Assembly (NCBI RefSeq): GCF_000154445.1
Contig: NZ_DS499569.1
Origin: Intestinibacter bartlettii
GTDB taxonomy: Bacteria; Bacillota; Clostridia; Peptostreptococcales; Peptostreptococcaceae
DNA: 64,000 bases
Strand: one strand, 5' to 3'
Position 1 is the stretch's first letter. Each line of letters begins with the position of its first letter. Shown here piece by piece: positions 35,937 to 45,306 of the stretch. Under the pieces are notes generated by a model. The model was not told the origin of the DNA. It made no database searches and saw only the letters and a program-made list of their open reading frames with translations. Made by a program: the position numbers and the translations under genes.

Positions 35937-37164
35937 TCAAAATAAACATATTTGTTCAAAACTATATTTATCTATTTCTTTCTTCTTCTCGCGCCGATTT
36001 TCTTTTTGTATATCAAAATAGTTTTTTCTTTCTAATGCATTGTATATTTTCCCGTATTTAGGTAACCAAATTTCACAAAGTATCATTTCTTCGTTACAAT
36101 TACTACATATAAATGTATTTTCTCTAAAAGTCTCTACTATTCTCTCTTTAGAACTTTTTTCTTATTTGCTATTAGTTTAAGTAATTCCTCTATTTTACCT
36201 TGTTTTATGAAATTATATAATTTTATTATTTCTATGCTTAACTTATTTTTTCCTTGAATATAATCCATAACGTCTTGCTACTCTAAATCCCTTCAGGTGT
36301 ATATGATTTACTAATTTACCTATAAAATCTAAATCATCCCTTGTTACTTCTATCTTTTTTTTTAGGATTTTTATTTTCATACCAAAATGTTACCTTTTTT
36401 CTATCATATTTAATTATTCTATATTCAGCGATAGCTGGTCTTGCCAAATATCGTCCAATATATCTTGCTACTTGACTTATATTTGTTAAATCTCTTTGCG
36501 CATTTACATAAAATCCTTCCTTGTACTTATTATACAATTTATTTATCAACCTCTTTGTTTTATTATCTTTAAAATTATTTTTTATTATATCTAAAACTTA
36601 TTTTTGCCATAATTTTCTTAAATATTTATATTGAATATGATCTAGTTTTTTAAACCATTTTTATTCCCTATCTATACCACCTTCGGTGAATAAAGCATGT
36701 ACATGAGGATTCCATTTTAAATCTGAACCAAATGTATGTAACACAGCAATAAAACCAACCTCATGATCTCCTTTTACTTTTTTATTATAATAATAAGATA
36801 TTACTTGATAAACCGCATCTTGTAAGTCTTTCAAAATCGTACGCTTTCTATAGAAGTAATTTCTTAATTCTTCTGGTATTGTAAATACAGAATGACAATG
36901 TTTTACATTTAACATATTTTGTGACTGTTTTTCTGCCCAATTAATAGAATACATCCTTCCACATTTTGTACAAAACTTACTTTTGCATGAGAATCCATGT
37001 ATATATTCTTCATTACAGCTTATGCATTTATACTTTATATATCCATATTTAGGATTTCCACAATTTAATGCCTTTTCTACTACATTTTTTATATGCTCTC
37101 GCATATCTTTATTCTTTAATAATTTTAATTTTGTTTCTTTGAAGTTTTCAAAGTAATCTTCCAA
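35937..37164 (-). pseudogene. IS91-like transposase relic
   Basis: The first part (36661-37164) has a zinc-binding domain (CISCNEEYIHGFSCKSKFCTKC) and WNPHVHALFTEGG, the HUH-type histidine motif of IS91/ISCR Y-transposases. The frame continues past two TAA codons (near 36659 and 36594) into ISQVARYIGRYLARPAIAEY, the C-terminal core. A frameshift at a nine-A run near 36355, then others, lead into HLKGFRVARRYGLYSR and a final FICSNCNEEMILCEIW segment ending at 35937. About 400 codons in all, so the element was once full length. No clear oriIS/terIS ends were found. A TTG opens the longest piece; an ATG at 37192 in another frame may be the original start. Confidence 0.78.
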
Positions 37165-37270
37165 TATTATATTTATTATTCTCTTTTTTCATATCTTCTA
37201 CAGTTATTCATACTACTATTATACACAGGTTATCCACAAATTTTGAATCATTATAATTTCCTTTCAATTT

Positions 37271-37302
37271 AAAAAAAGACAAACTAAAAAAGTTTGTCTT
37301 TA
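37271..37302 (-). terminator. Terminator after the CapD-like gene
   Basis: AAAGACAAACT / AGTTTGTCTTT with a 5-nt loop, followed by T-rich sequence on the minus strand. Confidence 0.9.
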
Positions 37303-37304
37303 AA

Positions 37305-38876
37305 TTAATATTTTACTTTATATTCACCACGTCTTCTAGAATCTGATGCACCATATATACCTTCATTTCTATCTTTTACAATTGCATGAATAGACCCATA
37401 TAATAACTTAGATTTATCTTGAACTACAGAATAATTGTTTCCATCATCAATAATTTGACTTATTATCTCTGGTGAAATCATCTTTTCAGATAAAACCTCA
37501 TTTTCTTCATCAAATAAAAATCTATTCATTTCTACAGCATCTTCTAAATCAATATTATCTCTTAAATTAGCATTAATTACTTGTGCTAAAACTTGTGGTA
37601 TTGAATTAGCCCCCGGACTACCAATCCCCATAATATAGTCATCTTCTTTTGTAATTATTGCTGGAGATATAAAAGTCCTAGATTGTTTTTCCGGAGCATA
37701 GCTATTTATTGAATTTTCATTTTCATTGAAGTTAGCCGATGAATTATTTAAGAAAAATCCACCTACATATTTCTTACTTCCAAATAATTCACCTAATGTA
37801 TTTGTACAAGAAACAACCATACCATCTTTATCTATAACAACAAAAGATGTTGTATCTTTACTTTCACTATCTTTTTGATAGATATTATCATATTTATTAT
37901 ATATGTATTTTGCATATTTCTTAGTCGCTAACTTTTGATAATCTTTATCTTTTTCTGCAAATGCTGGATCTGATATATTAGCTTGTCTGCTTGTATAAGC
38001 TATATTAGTTATATCGTGCATATCTTCTATATATTTTACTGGATTTTCTTCAAAACTAGGAACATCCATATATTCTATCATATTTAAAATCTGTATTAAT
38101 GTAATTCCACTAAATGGCGGTGGTGCAGTTACTATATCATATCCATTAAAAGATCCTTTTATCGTTTCTTGCTCTTTTACATCATAATTTTGTAAATCTT
38201 CCTTTGTCACATATCCTTCTTTGATTAACTCTTGTGCTATAACTCCATAATAAAATGCTTTTGACCCATTTTCTTTAATTTGAATTAAAGTTTGTGCCAA
38301 ATCTTCTTGTATAACAGTATCTCCTATTGATTTTGGTTTACCTTTTGATGAATAGAACTGTGAATATTTTTCTAAACTCGAATCTTGACTAAGTTTATAA
38401 TATAAATTTTCATTCATTTTAAAACCATTTTGAGCTAAATCAATAGAATATTGTATTAAATCACTCATATTTAATTTTCCATGTTTACTTTGAATTTCCT
38501 CTATACCTTTTACTAATCCTGGTGTTCCTATTGTACTTTTTCGTGTATCAGAATTTATTAATGCCTTTTCTCTATAATTATAAAATTTATAATCTTTAGT
38601 TTCAGGAAAATATATTAGCATACATCCTCCTCCGCCAATTCCAGAACTATATGGTTCTACAACCCCTAATACATAGGATATCGCGGCAGCTGCATCTATA
38701 GCATTTCCTCCACTCTTTAAAACTTTCATTCCTACATCTACTGCAGTAGAATTAGAAGAGCTGATACCATAGGCTGAATCTATATTTTTATAATAAAAAG
38801 GTATAATATTTATTTTCAATACTATACCTAAGCATAAAAAGAGTACAATAGATAAGCAAATTACTTTTTTTCGCAA
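37305..38876 (-). CDS. Gamma-glutamyltransferase, CapD/PgsD-like
   Basis: This 523-residue Ntn-hydrolase of the gamma-glutamyltransferase family has an N-terminal membrane anchor or signal (about 5-28), AVDVGMKVLKSGGNAIDAAAAISYVLGVVEPYSSGIGGGG in the first half and the self-cleavage threonine in KDTTSFVVIDKDG (about 340). GSPGANSIPQVLAQVI is the C-terminal signature. In Bacillus anthracis the family member CapD (528 residues) anchors or trims poly-gamma-glutamate; here the gene directly follows a capB/pgsB homologue by 31 bases, which favours this role over glutathione breakdown. The start is a TTG with AAGGAG 9 bases upstream. Confidence 0.85.
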   Translation of the reverse strand: MRKKVICLSIVLFLCLGIVLKINIIPFYYKNIDSAYGISSSNSTAVDVGMKVLKSGGNAIDAAAAISYVLGVVEPYSSGIGGGGCMLIYFPETKDYKFYNYREKALINSDTRKSTIGTPGLVKGIEEIQSKHGKLNMSDLIQYSIDLAQNGFKMNENLYYKLSQDSSLEKYSQFYSSKGKPKSIGDTVIQEDLAQTLIQIKENGSKAFYYGVIAQELIKEGYVTKEDLQNYDVKEQETIKGSFNGYDIVTAPPPFSGITLIQILNMIEYMDVPSFEENPVKYIEDMHDITNIAYTSRQANISDPAFAEKDKDYQKLATKKYAKYIYNKYDNIYQKDSESKDTTSFVVIDKDGMVVSCTNTLGELFGSKKYVGGFFLNNSSANFNENENSINSYAPEKQSRTFISPAIITKEDDYIMGIGSPGANSIPQVLAQVINANLRDNIDLEDAVEMNRFLFDEENEVLSEKMISPEIISQIIDDGNNYSVVQDKSKLLYGSIHAIVKDRNEGIYGASDSRRRGEYKVKY

Positions 38877-38907
38877 GTGTCTTTTCTCCTTTAATATTAT
38901 ATTTTAA

Positions 38908-40128
38908 TTAATGCACTTTCTCCATTTTTGTTTCTTTATTTTCTTCTACTAAAGTCTGATTTTGTCTTGGTAGTGAATTATCATCTGTACTCATACTCAA
39001 TAGTTTTTCGATAAATTCTTCACCTTGACCATGAATATTACCTACACCAAATAAAATTCTATCTTGTAATAATGGATATATTTTTTCTATTATTGTTTCT
39101 GGGTTTGCATATTCTAAATCAATATAATTTTTTACATTTGGAAATTTACCTTGTTCAAATGCTGTTTTTATAGGTTCTGTAACTTCTCCTATACCCACCA
39201 AAGTATGTGTTTGGATTTTAGGGAAAACATCTGAAACAAATATTTCTGTTCTATCTACTCTATCTTGTCTACAATTCATTATGACTATTGGATCAATTAT
39301 ATCATAACCCAACTCACCAACTCTTTCCCATATATTAACTGTAGATTGAGGGTCATTTGCAGCAAATCCATTTACAAAGATACAGTTTATATCTTTATCT
39401 TTTATTCTTGTAATTCTCATTGCACCTGGATCTGGGTGTGCATTTAACATACCTCTAAGGCAGATTTCTTCATCAATACCCAATGCTTGTCCTACAGCAA
39501 GAGATAATGATGCGTTATCTGGAAATATCATATAATCAAACTTATCAAGATATTTGTCTGTAATTTTAGAATTATCAGCAAGTATAACTTTTGTATTTCT
39601 TTCTTTAGCTATCTTTTCAAAATATTCAACATATGGCCCTGGAACAGTTATTAAATATCCATTATAAGGAATAGTTGCTCCAAAAGCCTGTGCAATTTGA
39701 TCTAAAGTTGGTCCCATAACGTCTAAGTGGTCTTCTAATACATTAACTATTACAACTATATTGGCTTCCAACATTCTAAATTGAAATACCTTTTGATAAT
39801 CAGGATTTACAGCCATACATTCACAGACTAAAGCTTCTGCTTCTAAGTCAGCTGCTCTTTGTAAAACTCTTAGCTGTTCTGATATATTGGGACCTTCTGG
39901 TCTTCTTACTATGATATCTTCATCATCTTGAAACCAATAAATCATTCTTGCTGCAGTCCCAGTTGTTTTTCCAACAGTTTTATATCCTGCTTCTGTCAAA
40001 ATACTTGTTATTAATCTAGTTACAGTAGATTTACCTCTAATCCCATTTATGTTTACCCTTATAGGTATTTTTTTTACATTTCTTTTTTGGGCTAATTGCT
40101 CCCTAATACCTAAAACCATTAATAACAC
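38908..40128 (-). CDS. pgsB: Poly-gamma-glutamate synthase subunit PgsB/CapB
   Basis: This protein of about 406-415 residues is a Mur-ligase-type ATP-dependent amide ligase: P-loop VNINGIRGKSTVTRLITSIL, TVGKTTGTAARMIYW, ECMAVNPDYQKVFQ, IVNVLEDHLDVMGPT, PYNGYLITVPG, ADNSKITDKYL and VNGFAANDPQSTVNIWERV match PgsB closely. It polymerises glutamate through gamma-carboxyl bonds, normally with PgsC and PgsA in the membrane. The listed GTG start is conservative; the frame is open to 40158 and encodes VIFIIILICIVLLMVLGIREQ, a membrane helix as in known PgsB, with a GGGAGGG site 7 bases before an ATT at 40155. No pgsC or pgsA is adjacent. Confidence 0.93.
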   Translation of the reverse strand: MLLMVLGIREQLAQKRNVKKIPIRVNINGIRGKSTVTRLITSILTEAGYKTVGKTTGTAARMIYWFQDDEDIIVRRPEGPNISEQLRVLQRAADLEAEALVCECMAVNPDYQKVFQFRMLEANIVVIVNVLEDHLDVMGPTLDQIAQAFGATIPYNGYLITVPGPYVEYFEKIAKERNTKVILADNSKITDKYLDKFDYMIFPDNASLSLAVGQALGIDEEICLRGMLNAHPDPGAMRITRIKDKDINCIFVNGFAANDPQSTVNIWERVGELGYDIIDPIVIMNCRQDRVDRTEIFVSDVFPKIQTHTLVGIGEVTEPIKTAFEQGKFPNVKNYIDLEYANPETIIEKIYPLLQDRILFGVGNIHGQGEEFIEKLLSMSTDDNSLPRQNQTLVEENKETKMEKVH

Positions 40129-40415
40129 TATACATATTAATATTATTATAAAAATAACTCATCCCTCCCTAATATCTTTATATTATTTATTTTATTATTC
40201 CCCTGTAATATAAAAATATTTTAAAAATATATTTAACTTGAAAAACAAATTTAATATACATCCATAAAATGGTGTTTTTTGTTTTTTATAACTTTATTTT
40301 ATATTATTTTTTACAATTTTTCAATAAATTCTATTTTTTCTACAAAAAATAAATAATATCTATATCAATTATTATTTTATAGATTATCAATACAAAACTT
40401 GATATAAATTTATTT
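40129..40415 (-). other. AT-rich intergenic region upstream of pgsB
   Basis: No reading frame or RNA that I recognise. It should carry the pgsB promoter; several TATAAT-like blocks exist but none has a good -35. Confidence 0.5.
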
Positions 40416-40455
40416 AAAAAAGACAAACATTTTAAATTAAGTGTTTGTCTTTTTT
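40416..40455 (-). terminator. Terminator of lepA
   Basis: Perfect 14-bp stem AAAAAAGACAAACA / TGTTTGTCTTTTTT, suited to both strands. Confidence 0.92.
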
Positions 40456-40483
40456 AACCTATCAGCATAGCAATAATTTTTTA

Positions 40484-42289
40484 CTAGTCATCTAATTTTA
40501 AAACTGCCATGAATGCTTTTTGTGGTACTTCTACGTTTCCGATTTGTCTCATACGTTTTTTACCTTCTTTTTGTTTTTCAAGAAGTTTCTTCTTACGAGA
40601 TATATCTCCACCATAACATTTAGCAAGTACGTCTTTTCTAAGAGCACTTATAGTTTCTCTAGCAATTATTTTATTTCCAACAGCTGCTTGTATTGGCACA
40701 GCAAATTGATGTCTTGGTATTTCATTTTTAAGTTTTTCACACATAGCTTTTCCTCTAGCATATGCTTTTGATTCATGTACTATAAAGCTAAGTGCATCGA
40801 CTTGTTCTTTATTTATTAATATATCTAATTTTACTAGTGTAGATGGAACATATCCTTTCATTTCAAAGTCTAATGAACCGTATCCTCTAGTTCTAGATTT
40901 TAATGCATCGAAGAAGTCATATATAACTTCATTAAGTGGTAAATCGTAATGTAGCATAACTCTCTTAGGATCGATATATTCCATATTATGCATAGTTCCG
41001 CGTCTTTCTTGACATAATTCCATTACTATACCAACATAATCTTTAGGAACTATTATATCAGCTTTTACAATAGGTTCTTCTATCATTTTTATTTCTGATG
41101 GATCTGGTAAGTTAGTTGGATTTTGTATCATAACTACTTCACCAGTGTTCTTTGTTACTCTATATATAACAGATGGAGCTGTTGTAACTAAGTTTAAGTT
41201 GAATTCTCTTTCTAATCTTTCTTCTATTATTTCTAAGTGTAATAATCCTAAGAATCCACATCTAAAACCAAATCCTAAAGCTGCAGAAGTTTCAAGTTCG
41301 AATTCTAACGCCGCATCATTTACTTGTAATTTTTCTAGTGCATCTTTAACATTTTCATATTTTTCACCTTCACCTGGGTAAATACCACAGTAAACCATTG
41401 GTGTAGCTTTTTTGTATCCTGGAAGCGGCTCATCTGTAGGCCTTTTAGCATCTGTTATTGTATCTCCAACGTGACAGCTTCTTATATCTTTTATACTAGC
41501 TGCTATATATCCAACATCTCCAGCTTGAAGACTTTCAAGTTCAGTTGGATGTGGAGCCATAACACCTACTTCTGTAACTTCAAATTTCTTTTTAGTATTC
41601 ATCATTTCGATTGTCATACCTTTTTTAACTTCACCTTCGAATACTCTAACATATGCTACAACACCTTTATAAGCATCATAATATGAGTCGAATATTAAAG
41701 CTTTTAATGGTTTTTCTATGTCACCTTCTGGAGCAGGTACATTATTTACGATATCTTCTAATACATCTTGTATATTTAAACCACTTTTAGCCGATACTAA
41801 TGGAGCTTCACTCGCATCAAGACCTATAATATCTTCTATTTCCGCTTTTATTTCATCTGGTCTAGCACTTGGAAGATCTATTTTATTTATTACTGGTAAT
41901 ATTTCTAAGTCTTGGTCTAATGCTAAATATACGTTTGCTAATGTTTGTGCTTCTACACCTTGTGCCGCATCTACTACTAATAAAGCACCTTCACATGCAG
42001 CTAAACTTCTTGATACCTCATAGTTGAAATCGACATGTCCTGGTGTGTCAATTAAGTTTAAATAATATTCGTTTCCATCCTTAGCATTGTATTTTAATCT
42101 TATATTTTGTAGCTTAATAGTGATTCCTCTTTCTCTCTCTAAATCCATATTATCTAATAACTGGTTTTTCATCTCTCTATCACTAACTAAACCTGTATAT
42201 TGAATTAATCTATCCGCTAAGGTAGACTTTCCATGGTCTATATGTGCAATAATACTAAAATTTCTAGTTCTACTTTGTTTATTGTCCAC
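40484..42289 (-). CDS. lepA: Elongation factor 4 (LepA)
   Basis: This 601-residue translational GTPase affects ribosome biogenesis and elongation under stress. G1 AHIDHGKSTLADRL (about 15-28), the switch II DTPGHVDFNYEVSR (about 81-94), NKIDLPSARPDEIKAEIEDIIG and the LepA-specific C-terminal domain (MCEKLKNEIPRHQFAVPIQAAVGNKIIARETISALRKDVLAKCYGGDISRKKKLLEKQKEGKKRM, given here only by its ends: MCEKLKNEIPRH and KEGKKRMRQIGNVEVPQKAF) are present. The start is GTG with AAGGAGG upstream. It follows the small membrane gene and spoIIP, as in Bacillus spoIIP-lepA. Confidence 0.97.
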   Translation of the reverse strand: MDNKQSRTRNFSIIAHIDHGKSTLADRLIQYTGLVSDREMKNQLLDNMDLERERGITIKLQNIRLKYNAKDGNEYYLNLIDTPGHVDFNYEVSRSLAACEGALLVVDAAQGVEAQTLANVYLALDQDLEILPVINKIDLPSARPDEIKAEIEDIIGLDASEAPLVSAKSGLNIQDVLEDIVNNVPAPEGDIEKPLKALIFDSYYDAYKGVVAYVRVFEGEVKKGMTIEMMNTKKKFEVTEVGVMAPHPTELESLQAGDVGYIAASIKDIRSCHVGDTITDAKRPTDEPLPGYKKATPMVYCGIYPGEGEKYENVKDALEKLQVNDAALEFELETSAALGFGFRCGFLGLLHLEIIEERLEREFNLNLVTTAPSVIYRVTKNTGEVVMIQNPTNLPDPSEIKMIEEPIVKADIIVPKDYVGIVMELCQERRGTMHNMEYIDPKRVMLHYDLPLNEVIYDFFDALKSRTRGYGSLDFEMKGYVPSTLVKLDILINKEQVDALSFIVHESKAYARGKAMCEKLKNEIPRHQFAVPIQAAVGNKIIARETISALRKDVLAKCYGGDISRKKKLLEKQKEGKKRMRQIGNVEVPQKAFMAVLKLDD

Positions 42290-42382
42290 CTTTATTCCTC
42301 CTTATAATTAATATAAATTATTTTTATCATAGATTTTATTTTATAATATATCTGCTTTGATGTAAATATTAGTTGTAACAGA

Positions 42383-42418
42383 AAAATAAGACTTATTTTG
42401 AAATTAAGCCTTATTTTT
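42383..42418. terminator. Terminator after the small membrane-protein gene
   Basis: AAAATAAGaCTTA / TAAGcCTTATTTT hairpin with one mismatch and T-rich flank on both strands. Confidence 0.75.
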
Positions 42419-42441
42419 TGTTTTCTATAATAATTATTATT

Positions 42442-42699
42442 TTATATTTTTATATTTAAATCAATATTTCTTAAAATTTTTTCTATACAATTTATATTTT
42501 TTTGTATAAATTCTATACCTTTATTTATTGTAGATTCTCTATTTAACATTTTATTCATATTATAATCTGTAAAAAATATACAGCCAATTGTTATATTAAT
42601 CATAAAAATAACGGATAAAATTTTAAAGTTTCTTAACTTTTTATATTTATTTATTTTTTTATTTTTTCTATTATTTATTCTTTCATCTAATTTGCTCAT
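42442..42699 (-). CDS. Small single-pass membrane protein, unknown
   Basis: This protein of about 85 residues has a lysine-rich N-terminus (MSKLDERINNRKNKKINKYKKL), one hydrophobic helix (about 30-50: ILSVIFMINITIGCIFF) and a polar C-terminus. I do not recognise the family. The ATG at 42699 has a weak GAAAGA site 7 bases upstream; an ATG five codons earlier (42714) has none. It lies 27 bases after spoIIP on the same strand and ends at a terminator, so it is likely co-transcribed with spoIIP and may be a sporulation protein; that is inference from position only. Confidence 0.6.
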   Translation of the reverse strand: MSKLDERINNRKNKKINKYKKLRNFKILSVIFMINITIGCIFFTDYNMNKMLNRESTINKGIEFIQKNINCIEKILRNIDLNIKI

Positions 42700-42740
42700 A
42701 TATACATCTTTCATTTATAATTTTATTTAATGTTATACTT

Positions 42741-43706
42741 TTAATTATTTTTTATATCTTGTTCTTTAAAATACCCATCTAATATTTCTGCTAAATATTT
42801 TGCACTTGCTTGAGCTTCAGCACTAGTAGTTCCATTACTTCCTACTTCTACTAACAATGCATTATCACAAATGCTTTGATTAAATCTACCGTAAGGCTTC
42901 ATAACTACAGGCATTATTAAATCTGGATATTTCTTTTTAGCATACTCTGTTAAACTGTCAGCCAATTTTTTCACCTTTGTTACATCATCATTTCTAGCTC
43001 CGACAACAAAGAAAAATTTTGCTACTCTTTCCCCATTTATTGTAGTTGTATATTTATTATGAATATTATTCTTTACAGTTTCATTAGATATATCCAATCC
43101 ATCTCTATGTAAGTCTATAGTTATATCTACATCATTATATTGATTCATTACTGATTTTATTGTTTGTGAACTTCGTTTATATGAATTATTATACGAAGGA
43201 CTATCATGATAAGTAGTAGAATGTATTACTCCCCATCCTAAATTAGATAATTGGTTAGTAAGTAAACATCCAACTGACATAACTGAACGATCTTTGTCTT
43301 CTGAGTGATAATTTCCCTTTGGTGAATCAGAATAAGTCTCACAACTATGGCTATGGTATATTAAAATTTGTGGTTTATTATTTGTAACCCTTAAATTTGA
43401 ACTATATACGGCACTCTCTAGACTTATCCCATTATTATCACTTTTTTTTGCAGTTGGTATATTATCTTCTCCTACATATACGTTTACAAACTGTTTACTT
43501 GTCTTTGTTTCTTTACTGGTTGTTGTTTGATCTTCATTCTGCTTATCCTTTGTATCTGTATCATCTTTTTCTATAACTTTAACTTCTGGATAAGAATATC
43601 TTATTAAATTAGTAAATAACCCATCTTTATTTAAAGCCAATGTGTTATTCGGTATTGTAAATAATAAAATGGCTATACTTACTACTTTAGCAAATTTATT
43701 ATACAT
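42741..43706 (-). CDS. spoIIP: Stage II sporulation protein P
   Basis: This 321-residue SpoIIP is a peptidoglycan amidase/endopeptidase that with SpoIID and SpoIIM thins septal wall so that the mother cell engulfs the forespore. The N-terminal signal anchor (about 5-25), a charged spacer (about 40-70) and the SpoIIP domain with ILIYHSHSCETY (about 112-123), DLHRDG (about 183-188) and LLVEVGSNGTTSAEA (about 278-292) are visible; the His and Glu residues in these motifs are the zinc ligands. AAGGAGGA precedes the ATG. It follows gpr by 25 bases, the usual gpr-spoIIP order. Confidence 0.95.
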   Translation of the reverse strand: MYNKFAKVVSIAILLFTIPNNTLALNKDGLFTNLIRYSYPEVKVIEKDDTDTKDKQNEDQTTTSKETKTSKQFVNVYVGEDNIPTAKKSDNNGISLESAVYSSNLRVTNNKPQILIYHSHSCETYSDSPKGNYHSEDKDRSVMSVGCLLTNQLSNLGWGVIHSTTYHDSPSYNNSYKRSSQTIKSVMNQYNDVDITIDLHRDGLDISNETVKNNIHNKYTTTINGERVAKFFFVVGARNDDVTKVKKLADSLTEYAKKKYPDLIMPVVMKPYGRFNQSICDNALLVEVGSNGTTSAEAQASAKYLAEILDGYFKEQDIKNN

Positions 43707-43731
43707 ATTTCTCCTCCTTAGTTTTAACCCT

Positions 43732-44676
43732 TTAAACCCTTCCTGGATGAAGGGATCTATTTAATCCTTCGCTTATTATTATCGCTAAGTTCTCTATTGT
43801 TTCATCTATATCTTTTGGGGTTACAATTAAATTTTTATCGTATGGATCTAAAGAATCTTTGATTAATTGATATTTTTCTTCTTCTTTTAATTTTGTAAGC
43901 ATTTTATAAAACTCACTATTTTCTTGAGATACTTCTATTAAATTATCAATTGCTAAATCTAGCACGTCTATTGTAAGTGTAGCTGCATCTACTACTGTAG
44001 GAACACCTATAGCAATTACATCAACACCTAAATAAGATTTATCTAGTGCTTTTCTTTTATTTCCTACCCCTCCTCCTGGTGCTATTCCTCCTGTTGATAT
44101 CTGAATTGTTGAATTTACTCTGTCCATCTTCCTAGAGGCCAAAGCATCAATTGCAACAACTCTATCCGGTTTTATTTTATCTACTATAGATTTTACTATT
44201 TCCACAGTTTCAATCCCTGTTATACCCATAACTCCAGGACTAAGTGCTGCTACTTCTGAAAAATCATCATCATAATCTTTATTGTAATTTTTAAAAATAT
44301 GACGGGTTACAAGTGTTTTTGATACAGCTCTAGGTCCTAATGCATCTGATGTGATATTCCAATTTCCAAGTCCTATTATCAAAGTTTTTTTAGATTGATC
44401 AGTTCCAAAGATTTCAATCAATTCATCTTTTAGATAATTTATAACCTTCTCTCTTGAATCATCATCGTCGAATTTCATCAAATCACTTTCTAAAGTTATA
44501 TACTTTCCTATTTCTTTATTCATTATTTTTGAACCAATTTCATTTATGATTTCTACTGTAGTAATAGTACAATCTTCTAATTCTTTTGTATCCACTACAA
44601 CTCCATCAAGCGCTGTCGACTGCTCTTCACATATTTCTGTTGCTTCAAGTGCTAAATCTGTTCTTATACTTATCAT
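43732..44676 (-). CDS. gpr: Germination protease GPR
   Basis: This 314-residue protease digests small acid-soluble spore proteins at germination. It starts ISIRTDLALEATEI, the pro-segment that resembles the SASP cleavage site, and contains LIIGLGNWNITSDALGPRAVSKTLVTRHI, SPGVMGITGIET and VVAIDALASRK...STIQISTGGIAPGGGVGNKR, all conserved. The ATG at 44676 has GGAGG 6 bases upstream and is preferred over a TTG four codons earlier. Expression should be forespore-specific (SigF/SigG). Confidence 0.95.
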   Translation of the reverse strand: MISIRTDLALEATEICEEQSTALDGVVVDTKELEDCTITTVEIINEIGSKIMNKEIGKYITLESDLMKFDDDDSREKVINYLKDELIEIFGTDQSKKTLIIGLGNWNITSDALGPRAVSKTLVTRHIFKNYNKDYDDDFSEVAALSPGVMGITGIETVEIVKSIVDKIKPDRVVAIDALASRKMDRVNSTIQISTGGIAPGGGVGNKRKALDKSYLGVDVIAIGVPTVVDAATLTIDVLDLAIDNLIEVSQENSEFYKMLTKLKEEEKYQLIKDSLDPYDKNLIVTPKDIDETIENLAIIISEGLNRSLHPGRV

Positions 44677-44850
44677 AAAAACCTCCAAATGTTATTATCT
44701 TATTGAACAATATTTTATTAGTATTTTATAAACAGAATTTTAGGTTACTTTTCTGTTTTTGACTTTGATTATAATTATTAACTCTTTTACGATTTTTAAA
44801 CATAAATTAAATAAAACTTAAATTAAATTAAAAGTATTGAATATTAATAC

Positions 44851-44879
44851 TTGATTTTTATTTTTATTTCTGTTAAAAT
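44851..44879 (+). promoter_or_regulatory. Promoter of rpsT
   Basis: TTGATT (44851-44856), 17-bp spacer, TAAAAT (44874-44879) preceded by TG at -14. Confidence 0.7.
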
Positions 44880-44927
44880 CAAATATGTTGACGATGAGAA
44901 TAATAAATTTTACGGGAGGTGAACAGA

Positions 44928-45194
44928 TTGGCAAATATAAAATCTGCTAAAAAGAGAATAAAAGTTATCGATAAGAAAACTGCTTTAAACAGAGTAAGAA
45001 AATCACAAGTTAAAACAGCTATAAGAAGATTCGAAGAAGCTGTTAACGCTGGTAACGTAGAAGAAGCTACTCAAAGATTCCAATTCGCTCAAAAGAAAAT
45101 ATCTCAAGTTGCTTCTAAAGGAACTATACACAAAAACGCTGCTGCTAGAAAAGTAGCTAAATTAGCTCACAAATTAAACTCTATGAACGCTTAA
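44928..45194 (+). CDS. rpsT: 30S ribosomal protein S20
   Basis: This 88-residue protein, [M]ANIKSAKKRIKVIDKKT onwards, is a normal S20 (bS20), a helical 16S rRNA-binding protein. The start is a TTG at 44928 giving the conserved MANIKSAKKR, with GGGAGGTGA 5 bases upstream; the GTG three codons earlier lies inside that site. It is divergent from gpr, convergent with holA, and ends in a strong terminator. TTG starts are common for S20 and may take part in its autoregulation. Confidence 0.96.
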   Translation: MANIKSAKKRIKVIDKKTALNRVRKSQVKTAIRRFEEAVNAGNVEEATQRFQFAQKKISQVASKGTIHKNAAARKVAKLAHKLNSMNA

Positions 45195-45221
45195 TAAGAA
45201 GTTTAATTTGTGCATAAATTG

Positions 45222-45250
45222 GCCCTTGATTAATTTCAAGGGTTTTTTAT
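45222..45250 (+). terminator. Terminator of rpsT
   Basis: CCCTTGAttaatTTCAAGGG hairpin followed by T6 on the plus strand. Confidence 0.93.
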
Positions 45251-45272
45251 TTTTTCTAATTTAAATTACAAT

Positions 45273-45306
45273 CAAAAAAGTCTTCCCTATTTATTAGGAA
45301 GACTTT
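45273..45306 (-). terminator. Terminator of comEC-holA
   Basis: AAAGTCTTCC (45277-45286) / GGAAGACTTT (45297-45306) followed by T6 on the minus strand; it overlaps the last codon of holA. Confidence 0.88.

Noticed and set aside
36590..36662. In-frame TAA codons in the transposase as recoding
   Set aside because: Further frameshifts downstream in the same element show plain decay.
37230..37238. TTATCCACA, a consensus DnaA box
   Set aside because: Single copy, no cluster of boxes, no dnaA/dnaN context; expected by chance.
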